A stretch of DNA of 64,000 nt from Hsuehochloa calcarea. Taxonomy: Eukaryota > Streptophyta > Magnoliopsida > Poales > Poaceae. The stretch spans positions 25,910,818 to 25,974,817 of the forward strand of contig CM070613.1 of assembly GCA_036346395.1 (NCBI GenBank), written 5' to 3'. Made by a program: the position numbers and the translations under genes. The notes below the pieces were generated by a model. The model searched no databases. It was not told the origin of the DNA and worked only from the letters and a program-made list of their open reading frames with translations. Every line of letters begins with the position of its first letter. Position 1 is the stretch's first letter. This document shows positions 10,197-22,449 of this stretch, piece after piece.

Positions 10197-12320
10197 ATGG
10201 ACGGACTCTTCCCCTACCCCTGCCCACGGGTAACAAATTCTAGCTAGCTAGCTAGCATGTCCTCTGTTATGCATCATGAACATATATGTGGTTTCGAGTC
10301 TAGTGCTTGCATTGCTTTGTGTGTATACGCTTTTGATTTCGTTGGTGTTTGGGATTAATTCCTGACTTTGCAATCGTTCTTTTTCGCAGTTCTATAGAGT
10401 CGGGGCGCAAGGCGAGCTTCTGGCATCCCACATTAGCGACGAAGGGAACACGGTGGTGCGGCCGGTTTCTCCAGCCGGGCAATGGTCCTTCGTTCAGACA
10501 GGGCCGTGGCGCCCCCTTTCGGCGGCGATGTTGCAGGTGAGAGGTGACCGACCGGAGCAACCATATATTGCTTGTTAGTTTTTTTTTTCTGTTCAAATTT
10601 GTTAATGCGAATCTGTAGCTCGGTTTTTGTTTTTATTGAAGAGCCGAGAGTGATCAAATCTTCTAGTGTGAATCAAATATAATAAATGAAAGGAATCTAA
10701 TGCATATGAAATGGGATTCTTGGGTTGCTGTTAATTGCTCTTTGATGATCATATATGTTTTCTTTGGGTTACATACAGACTGCAGAATGGATGATGAACA
10801 ATGGGGGGCCTGCCGGTGGTGCACGGATGGTTGATCCGGCTGCACTGTCCAGTGGCTCTCCGCTGCCGCAGTTAAACGGTGGCACCGGCATGTTCTTGCC
10901 AGCGCCTTGCCCTATGGCTCATTCCACGGTGTACCAAACAACCAATTTCCCACACACAGCCCCTGAGGAAGGTAATGCAATTCATTCCTACCCAAAAACA
11001 CCGATGGTTACTGCTAAACCATTCTGCGGAAACAAATAAACGTCTCTCAGATTATTTGGTAGGAGTGCAGAGGAGTGGATTTGGAATGGTGTGAGGCTTA
11101 ATTGTTTTATTTATTTATTTTGAAGAAAGAGGTAGGAGCTCTGCTGTTCAATTAATCGGGAGAATAAGAGTTGCCACGCAAATTGGGGAAACCGGCTAGG
11201 GTTTAAATGGATTATTACACCATTAAAAACCGGGGGAAAGAAACAAACGACAAGGAAAACGCGGAAAACGCTCTGTTACCACGCAAATTGGGGAGGGTTT
11301 AAATGGATTACACCATTAAAAACCGGGGGAAAGAAACAAACGACTAGGGGAAAACGCTCCGGGCCATCAAAAGCACTACTTTGCTCTCTGTCTCTTCAGT
11401 GTACATTGCCACACCGTTAGAACTCCTGTGGACCTTCAGTGCCACTTCTGCGGCGCCATTCTGCTAATGTTCTATTGTTTTAATGCATCCGAAACACCAA
11501 AGATTTGGCCTAAATGATACTCCAGCAGATCATGCGATGACCGTTTCTTGCATGCCATATAGATCCGGAATAATCTTTATATACGTAATAGTGAATGCAG
11601 TATCAGAACTCCATATATAGCAGATTACAAAGAGGATCTCAAGTGATCTTAACCTGGACAGTATTGCTGTATGACTGTATCGGTTAATATATATATCTAG
11701 CCTTCAGGTTTTCCAAATCTGACGATCAGAAACGAGAGTTACAGTACTGATCACAAACCGGTTCTGAAATTTTCGGTTTGGATGAATTTTGTCTAAAAAA
11801 ATTGAATTTGATTTTTTTTATTTAAAAGCCGAAAAATTCAAAAAAAGACCGTTTTTCTTCGGTCAAACCGACCTTACCGGCCACCCGGTAAAAAAATTCC
11901 GGTTAAAAAAACCCTACATGCACCTAACATACTTTGTACTTGAGAATTACTACTAACTACTAGAACGTACATTGTTATATATGTGCAGATGTGAGGCATG
12001 GAGCTGTTGGCAAGAAGCTGGAACTGAAGGCGGCTGCAGGCAAGGAGATGATCAAGCATGACATGCCGATGAAGGCAGGTTCCAGCAACCTTATGTTGAG
12101 GCGGGATGATCTGAAGGCAGCTGTTGCTAGGAAGGAGAAGCAGCCGAAGCAGCAGCAGAGGAAGCCGGAGGCCACGGGGAGGAAGAAGCCTCCTGCAATG
12201 GCGGCTGCGCAAACGGAGGCGCTGCAGAAGGGTAAGAAGAAGGTGGAGGAGGAAGCAACCGCCACTGCGGTGGATGACTTCCCTGAGCTCGCGCTGCTGC
12301 CGGAGGAATGGACGTACTGA
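10197..12320 (+). CDS. Unknown four-exon grass gene, copy B, complete
   Basis: Exons are 10197-10229, 10390-10536, 10779-10971 and 11989-12320, with GT/AG borders at every junction and phases 0, 0 and 1. The join gives 705 nt, or 234 aa ending in a TGA at 12318-12320. The start follows a TATA box and has a GCCATGG context. The N-terminal half is rich in Gly, Pro and Trp (GQWSFVQTGPWRPLS near residues 40-54, then TAEWMMNN). The C-terminal half is basic and Lys/Ala/Gln-rich with an acidic end, DDFPELALLPEEWTY. There is no signal peptide or membrane segment. The Lys/Arg clusters could support nuclear or nucleic-acid association, but that is inference. I do not recognise the family. Conserved reading frame across two near-identical copies and clean splice sites support a real gene. 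Intron 3 (about 1 kb) contains an AACCGG-rich stretch near 11745-11930. Confidence 0.72.
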
Positions 12321-13730
12321 TCCATCCTCGATCTCATCTGTCCATGCATGCGCTATTATAGACTTGTAGCTAGCAGCAAGGAATTGAACAAGACTTACTG
12401 CTCCTAGGCATCGTAATTACACATGCAACGCCAATCCATTGAATCATCTTTGATGAAATCCCAACTTCTTGAGAAGTATGTGTGCACGCTGTGTCAGTTT
12501 GTATGCTCTGAGGCAGAGCTTGACAGGGTACATGGTAACCCGATATATTATTCGACGCAGGGAACATTAAAAAAAAGTATTAGTGTAGAGGGATAAGACT
12601 TATTCTCCTCACACAATGTATTTAAGTAGAACGTATTCGAATCCGAGTTAGCTAACCTATCACCTTGTGGTGCTACCCGAAACATTGAATGTGTGCTTTG
12701 TGAGGAGATAGAATTAAAACTAGTGATGACGTGGGTAGCCTTGAAAGGTTTTTTAGTTTATAGGATCCAAAAGCCTATATCTTTCAAACAGAGTGTTCGA
12801 TTTTAAATTCGTTTGAATCAATTGCTAGCACACTAGACATTCTACTTGTTATGACTTATGGATCTTTATTTCTTAAAAAGTTGAGTAAAACATAATAAAC
12901 AATACACCTATGGCCTCCTACGTTGCCTATAAAGTTGACTCGATCCTACTTTTTTGGATAATCGACTCGATCCAATTCAAGACCCCCACATTCGTCCAAT
13001 TACTTCATTCAATATTTTGTACCCTTATATTTATCTTGGCTCTATTTCCCTTCGTTAATTATTGTATGTCTCTCCCTCTACTCTCAACTTCTAAATGCTA
13101 ATCGCATCAAGTTCTAAAAAATGCTAATGGCAATCACACCCGCTTCCTCTTCCCTTAATTACAACCCTATATCTAATCCTTACATTCTTTTCTTTGCTTG
13201 GGCATTGTGTACGTTGGTTGTTTTGAAATTGAAAAAATTGAAATGTTGCAATAATGATCTTTTATTCAAACTGTACTCTGTTTACTTTCCTTTTATGTAA
13301 AACAGAGAATGGCACTTATAGAAGCTCCATCAAATACATATTATTCTCTCCCAAAAATACATTTTCTGTGAAAATATATATCAAAATAACTAAAAAATTG
13401 TATTAGCGTCTACCGATGGTTTTCCTGCATCAACATCCCTAAATATCCATAGGTGTCAGACTCCTTCTAGTTGACTCAGTCCAAATGCCAAATGACGAAG
13501 CTTGCGTGATATTAACTAAGAGTGTGAGAGGTGTAACTGACACTAAAGACTTTTAGTTTGCTTTAGTATGTGTTGGTCTCAGATTAAGGGCCTATGTACC
13601 GGTTGCCACAATTTTGTACTAAAAATGCAGCAACTAACAGTTTTTTTAGGCCAAATCGGTTGTCACACTTTTGGCCAAATTTGGCTACATATAAAAAGGA
13701 ATGAACAAGGACGTGAGATATCCACCTTGA
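12321..13730. other. Intergenic, nothing recognised
   Basis: This is the 3' flank of the unknown gene followed by AT-rich sequence. No coding frame, element termini or RNA gene was recognised. Confidence 0.5.
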
Positions 13731-14055
13731 ATTTTTCCAACAAATTCAAAGTGTGGGAAAAAAAATCCTAGGTAAATCTTTTCCATGTAATCTATATTTA
13801 GAGCAATAAATAATACGCAATGGCACAATTAATTTCATTTGCCAAACCAACAGCAAAAAAAAGAGTTGCACATCCAAAAAACCTAAAGCACATACACAAA
13901 ATACACAGAAAAAACAGTTGCTTCATGGACAGTTGGGCGCACCATTTGGCGGCGTTCCACAGATTCAGGTTAGTGGCAGCGCACGGCATCGGCGTGTTCT
14001 TCCTGGTGCCTCGCCCCCTGGTACCACCCAATTTCCCACCAAAAAATCCCTAACG
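13731..14055 (+). pseudogene. Decayed third paralogue of the unknown gene
   Basis: The left part (13731-13860) is the shared promoter module, with CCATGTAATCTATATTTAG and TTTGCCAAACCAACAGCA. It is followed by an ATG-GAC start at 13924 and by sequence aligning to exon 3: GGCATCGGCGTGTTCTT corresponds to GGCACCGGCATGTTCTT, and CCCAATTTCCCACC to ACCAATTTCCCACA. Exon 2 and the introns are missing, the TATA position is not recognisable and frames are broken. It is best read as a truncated, old duplicate that lost its middle. Confidence 0.55.
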
Positions 14056-14484
14056 AAGATATTGCAATTTACTTTAATTGACAATTCATTTATCTCCCGA
14101 TATGCTCGTATTTACTACTGCTAGTTTACCTAGTAATTTTTTGGAGCTCAATGGGGTTAATTTTAAATTTATGGTGACTGTTTTCTTTCTGCATACTGGT
14201 CTCCCAAGAATGGTAGGATGAGAGTATATTTTACACTCAAAGAGCCAAGTATCAAGTAAGGTGTAAATAAGGAAGCTTGTATACATATGAAATTTTGTAG
14301 CAGCAATACATGTGCATGCTTTTGCTCTCCCAAGGATGGTAGGATGAGAAATTTCACATCGGCTTGCAGCATTGATGACGAACAATATTGTATATTTTAC
14401 ACTCAAAGAGCCAAGTATCAAGTCTAAACACAAATCACATTATGCAAGTTTTTGTTGCAAATCCTTGTCCAGTATTGACAAAGC

Positions 14485-17400
14485 TGTGACGCCCCGTGTG
14501 ATTACCCCAGGGGTAATCACACTTAGGCACACGGATTACTATTAAATGCCGGTGTAGAACACCGCTCCGACGAATAGTAAGCTATTATCAAAGTCTTGTG
14601 AGAACAACAAGATGGAAGCTGTTATTTAATTACAACGATTAACCACACAAAGCTAAGGTTTTATATTACACATATTTATTACAAATACCAAAATAAGACC
14701 AAGTCTTCCTCTTGCACCTTACGCCTAAAGTGTCCCCTAGTCGTCCCAGGGCACCAAATAAAGCGTCCGCCTCGCCACACTCCTCATTGCCGGGGTCCAA
14801 GTCTGCTGCGGTCTCATCACACTGCACACTTTTGCACCTCCCTCGTCCCACTCGGGATAAATCCCGTCGGACTAGGATCTACAAAGGAGAATACTAGCAA
14901 GGTTGAGTACAGAGTACTCAGCAAGCATTAGTAGCAAAAGTTGCATCTCATGTCAATATCTCTGATGATTATCTCAAATTCTATCTCATGTCATTCTGAA
15001 AATAAATCATTAAAATAGTAGTGGTAAATTTTTATACTGAAAACACTACTGGTCACTCGGAAGAAGAAAGACCCCTGGTGGTTCCCGTAGACTCAATCCG
15101 AGGCGGCATGAATTCATGATTTGTATAGCATCTTGAGCTTGTACCACTTTACCCATAGCTATTCTGAACTCTAAAATGAACCAGGTCCATCACATTTCCT
15201 TTGATGCGACTTCGAGTTCAGGATACAGAACGTTTTCCAGGTTACGTGATTAATTTTTCCACCCATTACGTTCCGTCGGTGCCGAACGAATCTTCACACC
15301 GAGTTCTGGTAATGTTAGTTGGGCCGGACGCACCTTCACCCAACACCCCCTTAGCGCATATAGCGCCTGCCCCAATCTGGGGTTTCTCAACACACTCACT
15401 CATATAACATACCCGCGTGGAAAGCATAATCACGTAACAGGGTAGCATTTTCTGCCCGCCGAAACGGGAAAATGGTTGTAGCGATTCTGACATCGGCCAG
15501 AGTAAGAGTTTTGTTGGTCCTTATATTATAACCGTATGTAAAGGAATCCCACCTCTTACCTTATCATTTTCATCTTTTTCTCATTTTCATCCCCAGCCCT
15601 GGGTTTCCTTTACCAGCCATATAATATTATCATCATTCCTGTCATCATTCTTATCTTTTCCATTTTCATCTCGATCATCTGATTTAAATTTTTGAGAAGT
15701 AAATTTTGGATGCAATACTTCTAATACAGCAATATACGGTTTACTTTTAAAATAGCTGTATTAATGTTCAAGAGGATCGCTTGCCTTCGTAGTAATAGTA
15801 GGTGTCGGTGCTGATGAGTCCGGGATCATTCCTTTGTCATTGGAGCTCGTCCTCTGAAGCAACGCGGTAATACACATAGAATCTGAGAAATATTTAGTGA
15901 TTTTGGTGATATTCGGATAATAAAGCGCTAATCGATTCCTCTTGGTTAGCCAATTTTTAACTTACAAATATTTTTCCCGAAACCCGACTCAGTTAGCGGA
16001 TTACTCCAAAAATTCTATTTTAATTTTTCTATTAACCCTAATTTATTTCAAAACCTAATTAACCTACAAAAAATCCTAATTATCCTAACTAATCACCCAA
16101 AACCCTAATTAACCTAATTACTAAATTACCTAAACCTAACCCTAATCCTAATTATCAAATTACCTAACTACCCTAACCCTAACCCTATCTAACCCAACCC
16201 AGCCGCTTCTTTCCCTCCCGTCTAATCCCTTCCCATTCTCTCTCGCTCTCGGCTCCTCCATGCTCCATGCCCACAGCTCTCTGCGGCTCCCATGTGGCGT
16301 CTCGATTCATGCCCCTCTCGGCTTTCCCCGTGGCGGAGGCCAGCCGCCGCCTCTACTCGCCATACAGTCCGCCGTTTGCGCTGCAGTCGCTCTCATGTGA
16401 GCTCCCTGCGGCTGAGGTGCCGCCGTCTCCGCTCCTGCACCGGTCCGCCGCGCCGGTTTTCTCCCGTGGCTTCACGGTTTGGTTCACACCCCCCTTCCGC
16501 TCTCTCTCTCTCTCCCTACTCGCCCGACTCATTGCTCCTTGGGTTCGTGGCCCGCCTCCCGGCCGCCGGCCGCTCTGGACTCGAGCCCGCCGCCTCTCAC
16601 GCCTACGACCTACTCATGGTGCCACAGGCCCGTCTATTACCGATTGGTTTTGCTTTCTTGAATTTGCTAGGGTTGCTTCTTTAGCACATATGGTTGATGC
16701 TAATGCTTATATTTATTGGATGCATGCTCAAATTGGTGGATTGGGTGAACCGGCTATGGCTGGGGGTTCTTTGGGGGTTTAGGTGTGGTTTGAGGTTCTT
16801 TGGGGGTTTGGTGTGGTGAGGTTCTTTGGGGGTGGTTCGTAGTGGTAGTAATACCATTTCCTCTCTACTCCCTGGTCCCTTGCTCTGTGATGAGGATGGA
16901 TTGATGCTTTGATGCTGAGGAGATTTTATGGTATAGATGCATGCTGTGCAAAAAAAAGGGGCAGTGCACCCTAATGTGATTTGAGTTCACCTTTTTGGCT
17001 GAACTTTGGGTTGGGATGGAGAAGGATGGTAGTGCTGGCTTGCTGGTGCTCTCCTGGCTCCTGGCTGTCTGCTGGTGGCTTCCTCCTCTTGCTCCCTGGT
17101 GCTGGCCTTCTCTCTGCTCCTTGGTGCTGGCTCTTGCTCCTTCTGTTGGGAGGAACTGGGATAGGGGAAAAACACTGGGATGGTTTCTTGAGATCTGGCT
17201 TGGAGTGGGGGGATGGATTCAGGGGAAATGAATCTGGGCTGGCTTTGTTGGCTCTTGGCTGCACTGATCTGGTGCTGGATGCACTGGCTGGGGTGTTGCT
17301 GCTCTTGCTGGGCAGAGGGTTTTGGCCAGGGGGATTGCATTTGGCTGTGGAGTGCACTCGGCTGATCTTATCTCCTGGCTGTGCCGACTGTTTTTACCAA

Positions 17401-18255
17401 GCTTCCTGTTCAATTCTACTTTTACCCTGATCTTATCCTTATGTCTGTGCACTGTGGGCTCAAATGGGGGAAGTGTATAGCTTTCTGGGGCTGATTACTG
17501 GCCTCTATTCTTTTGTGCTTTTCTGTGGGGTTTTTGCCATATGCTTTGAACTGGGGGAAATTTGGTATTCGTAGGTGTTGGATTTGATAATGCTGAATGA
17601 TGAAGCCTACGGTAATAAGACGGCGCCGATTACTTAGGTTGGTTTAGGTATCGCGGGTATCCAGGTGCCAACTGATTTGGTTTAGCTTCGGTGACTTGAG
17701 AATCAAGCTGCCGGTTAATCCAGGTCAGTTTGGGTAGCCTCGATACTCACGGTGCCAACTAACCTAGGTTGATCTGGGAACCGCGGTGATTCCTACTGTA
17801 CTCTGACGGCAAACTATTCTATCTTAACTCTATGCTATGGTTTTCGATTTGCGAATGGTCTTATGTTTGGTCGACGGAAAATGGAGCTGGTAGTGGCACT
17901 TCGGATTGAGTCGAGGAAGGCAGTTCGATTGGACGGCGATGGATGATCAATACTCCAAGGAAGGCTTCAGTGATATGCAATGCAAGATCTTTGTTTAATC
18001 TTTTTGTAATGAACTCAAAGTTGTAAATATGATTCGATTTGTTGTAATATATTCTTTTGATTATGCTACGCAAAATTCTGTACTTTGATTTGTTGTAACC
18101 ATACTCTTGTAACAATTATGGGATTGAATTGTACTGATGTTATGAAAATCTGAGTTTGCGATTGAACTGAGTTTTAAAGAAGTGATTACTGCGATTGATC
18201 CTAATACAAGTCTTTATTGATGATTAAGAGATCCTAATTTTGTCGGGTTCTTACA
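14485..18255 (+). mobile_element. Probable Ty3/gypsy solo LTR, 3.77 kb
   Basis: The segment starts TGTGACGCCCCG and ends GGGTTCTTACA, giving TG...CA termini, and is flanked by a perfect 5-bp target duplication AAAGC (14480-14484 and 18256-18260). No primer-binding site, gag-pol or second terminal repeat is present inside. The TGTGACGCCCCG start and multi-kilobase length resemble LTRs of rice Tekay/Del-type gypsy elements (RIRE3/RIRE8 group), but the family assignment is from memory. The reading frames at 16267-16782 and about 16980-17450 lie inside it and look incidental. A short CCCTAACCCTAACCC run near 16170-16190 is part of an AT-rich tract, not a telomere. Confidence 0.75.
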
Positions 18256-18260
18256 AAAGC

Positions 18261-19275
18261 TTAGTCAAATGAAGGGAAAGATAAGCATACAAATTACAAG
18301 GATTCTATTGATTAGGGCCATCTTGTAATAACTAAACTACTAAACATGAACTTAACATGCTCTGAAACGCACTAGCTTTTGGCAATAAAACCATGATCAC
18401 TGATTGGGCATTGTAAAGAGCTAAAGCTACCTCAGCTATCTGATAATAGCTGCAAGGAAATACAGCATAATCATTTCTATTAGCCAAACAAAATCGTTAA
18501 AGTGTGAGCAGCGCACAGCAGCAAGGTTGTATCCACAGTATCCAGCTAATAGATTACTAATTTGGAGTTGGCCAATCCGGTATAGGTTGCCTGCACATAT
18601 GGTGTGTATTAGGCGGCGAGGTCCCAGAAGGCATAGACATCATTTCAACGGTGCCTGAAGCACACAAAAATCTGCAAGAACAAAGATACCACTGTCATTC
18701 AACGCAATATATTTCCTGATCATTTCAACAGTTAACTTTTCTTTGGACAAATATTCACATTCAACAGAACAATCTGATCGCATATTAGTTTTTCAGTAAA
18801 CAGATATTATGTACCCATAAAATCTAACTGATCAATGGAAATAACAGTAACATATGAGATAATAATTGATTTATAAAACTGAAAGAAAACCTAAACGAAT
18901 TAGCAAGAGTAAAAGTAGCATACACTAAGAAACACCAGAATTGCATAATTGGCCTAGCTTTTGACATTCATCTGTGCACATAACATATTTCTGTAAACAG
19001 GACTCGTAAATGTCTTCCTAATAGTTCAACTGCATAATTTGTGATTCAATAGACTACTGTTTGAAGCTCTCAAGCATCATAGACCAACAAATAAGAATGA
19101 GGACTCACCTATGTAATCCTTTATTGTCTTCTTTCCTTTCTGCGTCATCATTTTCTGATCTGTGGGAGAGGTCAACAGAAAGCAAGAGCAGTAACATACC
19201 ACAAAAGGAGTAGAGGGGAAACCACACCTGGGAAGCTGCAGATGATTGAATCGCTACAGCAATGGAAGCGTCCAC
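18261..19275. other. Intergenic, nothing recognised
   Basis: AT-rich sequence between two LTR elements. I found no coding frame, repeat termini or RNA gene here. Confidence 0.45.
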
Positions 19276-19280
19276 CAATC

Positions 19281-20659
19281 TATAGGGATTAATATGGGCT
19301 GGGTCTAGTTTTTATTTCTAATTAATTTCTAGAGAATCTCAAAGACTCATGTGCACGTGCTAAAAGTGCTTAGTCCCACATGGAGAGTTGAAGGGGAGTT
19401 ACACCACTTTATAAGGTGGAACGTGGTAGCCCCTTCTGGAATTGGAGAAAGCCAACACACGCGCGCGCTCGCTCGCTCACCTCGCCGAGCCGAGCGGTGC
19501 GGTGTGTGTATGCGCAGGCACGTCGGGTGCGCGTGCGTTTTTCTTTATCTATTCGAAATTCGAAACGCAGAGCAGGCCTCCGGAACCCCGTCTTTGAAGG
19601 CTTGCACGAGTGATGACGAATAAGGATAAGTGTAGCTTTTGTTCTAGATGGATGTTCAACCTTTTTCGGTCTGCATCGAAACACTGGTATTTAAAACAAT
19701 ATTGTGGATCAAGGCATTTGACATGTGTCTTTGAGATCTGGTGGGGGATTGTAAGAATTAATACGGGTTGGACCCAGTTTTATTTCTAATTAATTCCTGG
19801 ATAATCTCAAATGCCTATGTGCACGTGATAAAAGTGCTTAGTCCCACATGGAGAGTTGAAGGGGAGTTACACCACTTTATAAGGTGGAACGTGGTAGCCC
19901 TCTTGTGGAATTGGAGAAAGCCAACACACGTGCGTGCTTGCTCGCTCGCTCGCCGAGCCGAGCCCGTGTGCATAATGGCAGTAACGGTTCAGTTACCAGT
20001 GAGTTATGGCTACGGTTTGCACTGGTTGATGGCAACTATTTCTTCTGGTCTCTGCCTCTTCGTTTTTGGTTTTGGCTATTATAAGAACAGTGAACTGTTC
20101 AGTTTTGCTGTCTTCTCCAATTAACTCCCACAAGAGACTAAGAAAGAATCCTCGAGTCTGTTGCTGTTGTGTCTGACGATCTCCATCCCGCAAGGCGCGT
20201 GCAAGGTCGAACCGGGAGAGTAGGCCTCCGGAACCCCGTCCTTGAAGGCTTGCACGAGCGAGGACGAATAAGGTTTTTGGGGAGCGTTCGCGCGACTGCT
20301 CGCTGCTTCGTCTTCATCCGATCGCTGCTTCATCATCATCTGATCCTCTGCTTCGTCTTCATCATCTGCACGACGTCCACTACGTCATGCCGAACGACGA
20401 CCTCACCAACACTTCTGCTGCTGCGGTTCCATCTACTGGTTCTGGGTATATCAATCTTTCACTTGTTGTTTGTTTAGTTTTATTATCTGTTGTTATCTTG
20501 AACACTGAGATAGGAATACTACTTTTTGTTCTTCTGGAAATTTATATGACTATGGTGTTCATGATTATTTTCTTTATGAAAAAGGCTAGAGTATTGTCCA
20601 TGATTCATCTAGTATATTTCTGGATTAAAGTAATTCGAAAAATGCTTATATGTTCAACA
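19281..20659 (+). mobile_element. Copia retrotransposon deletion derivative
   Basis: The target duplication CAATC flanks the whole unit (19276-19280 and 20660-20664). The left LTR begins at 19281 (TATAGGGATTAATA, with TG mutated to TA) and is cut off near 19624. About 125 bp of 3' internal sequence follows, with a purine tract GGTGGGGGA just before 19750. The right LTR runs from TGTAAGAATTAATACGGG at 19750 to TTCAACA at 20659 (about 910 bp). One deletion therefore removed the 3' part of the left LTR, the primer-binding site and all gag-pol. Both LTRs share the GTGCTTAGTCCCACATGG block. Confidence 0.85.
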
Positions 20660-20664
20660 CAATC

Positions 20665-21033
20665 AACACTTATAATCGTCGAAATAAGCACTTGGGATCA
20701 GAGAAATTGCTAGCTGACAATAAAGAAGAAACCAAAAAACCTAGAACGAGGAGCAGCAGGGAAGTCCATGGGAGGTGGATCGGAGGTGGTGGAAGGCAAT
20801 AGAGAGAATAGCATAACGTGGGGATTCGACGGCAGCTGTATTGCAGCAACCCGACGCGCGTAGGCTGCGAGGTGAGCAAATCGGCCAAGGCATGGATGTG
20901 TCGACACGGAGCTTTGCCGCGGTGAAGGAGATGGAGGGAGCGAGGAGGGTTCGTGGCCGTGGATTAGCTCACCAGAGATGGCAGTGGGCGGCTGGGCGAC
21001 GAGATGACCTAGGCTTTGGGCCTGAAGTGCATC
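20665..21033. other. GC-rich sequence interrupted by a hAT element
   Basis: This stretch and its continuation at 22450-22905 form one block split by the hAT insertion. It is GC-rich with several short frames, none recognisable. It may be part of another degenerate element. Confidence 0.3.
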
Positions 21034-22441
21034 CAGGGGTGAATTTAGCTAGGGGCTTTATCAGGCTGAAATCCACCCTCTATCGGCACCCGGAACACCC
21101 CACCTCCGACTCCGGCCGTCTGGCTGCCTCCTACCATGGCTGCGTGCCTACATCAAGAAGAACAAGCAGGAGCAAAAAAACTTGTGTGGGCCTTGCACCC
21201 TTGTCGAAGCAGCGGAAGCCTAGGCCCAACTCACATCCACCCACGTCCCCACCGGTCCGACACGGCTACACTCCCAACCTCATTCCCTGTTACAATGTTC
21301 GGTGCTCCCCGTTACAAAATTCTCCAATCAATTGTAACGAGGAGCCAGGCACGTGGCAACGCCGCCGGTAGTCGGAGGAGGGAGGTGAGGTAGGGAGTCG
21401 GGTGGACCGATGGGGGAGCCGGAGGTGGGACAAGCCAGTAGATCTGGGAGGCCCAGTGGGGCGGCGGGTGTGGGAGAGCTGGTCCAGGCTGTCCAACCGG
21501 ACTGCCAGAGCCCAGAGGAGGAGGACTGGAGGAAGGTAGGGCCGCATGAGGTAGGAGGAGGATATGCTGCTATCTACCATCTAAGGAGGACCGCAGGAGG
21601 CAGGACCGCCGGAGGAGGTGCCCGATTGCCCGGTGGATGAGGATTTGCACCTCTGCGGATCTACCGATCTGGGTACTGGCGTGAGGGAGGGGGATTGCCC
21701 GACTAGGGAGGCTCAAGAGTGACTGCGTGAGGGAGGGGGGACTGGGGAGGCAGGCAACTAGCCAGTGGCGAACAGCCGAACTGGGCACTGGCCAAGCGCC
21801 CGAGCCGCTGAGGATTTGTGATTTTTGTGGACAGTGAACTGTGAAGCACGAAGAATTGAAGACTGAAGAGTGAAGCATCTGTTCTCTGACTACAGTGGTA
21901 TACTATATACTTATAACTTGCTTAATTAGTCGATTAGCAATTTGTTAGAATATAGTGTGGTATTATGGTATATACTCAATTAGCAATTTATTCGTAGGTT
22001 TACAATAATGGAGAAATAAATTTTGTGTTATATTTATATTCATATTTAGATCCATTGATGATGATAGAATCATAAGATCCTTTCAAGGCATGAAATCTCG
22101 TAGAATGAATTTGCCTCGTGAAAGTCGTGATTTAAGCTAGCGCCTTAGTGGTATAGTTCTTTTATTTTGAATTTTCATGATCATTTAAGTACAATTTGCT
22201 ATTATATCACTAATTTTTCTTATGTTGATGTACAAGTTATTACCCATTGGAACAATATTTATATGTTTTGGGGTGCACTTTCCATTAGCGATGTAATTTC
22301 ATTGTATTTCTCTCTTTTTGCTTTGTTTTTATTCATATATAAATTTGATTGCAAAAAATATATAATTATGTTTGTTTCAAATTAGTTTAGTCATTCAAGA
22401 TTTTAAACCCACCCTCTATTTTTATCCTAGCTTCGCCACTG
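21034..22441. mobile_element. Non-autonomous hAT transposon, 1.4 kb
   Basis: The ends are CAGGGGTGAATTTAGCTAGG and, reversed, CAGTGGCGAAGCTAGG, a typical imperfect hAT terminal inverted repeat. A perfect 8-bp target duplication AGTGCATC lies at 21026-21033 and 22442-22449. The inside shows no transposase domain. A short stretch near 22065-22130 contains scattered coding-like codons but stops are frequent. Class and borders are well supported; the family name is not known. Confidence 0.85.
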
Positions 22442-22449
22442 AGTGCATC

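Larger units (their letters stand above)
7201..11590 (+). repeat. Direct duplication, copy B (4.39 kb)
   Basis: The second copy of 1969-6520, starting inside the CACTA end and finishing at ATACGTAATA (11581-11590). Beyond this point the sequence is unique and holds the last exon of the gene. The coding parts of the copies differ by very few bases, so the duplication is recent relative to the internal promoter repeats. Confidence 0.92.

Noticed and set aside
16160..16200. CCCTAACCCTAACCC telomere-like run
   Set aside because: Only two to three units within an AT-rich CCTAATT tract of an LTR; not a telomeric array.
16267..16782. A 171-codon frame starting MPTALCGSH
   Set aside because: Lies inside the solo LTR at 14485-18255, GC-rich and overlapped by other frames; no recognisable domain.
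20841..21371. A 176-codon frame
   Set aside because: Crosses the left end and target duplication of the hAT at 21034, so it cannot be an ancestral gene frame; no domain seen.
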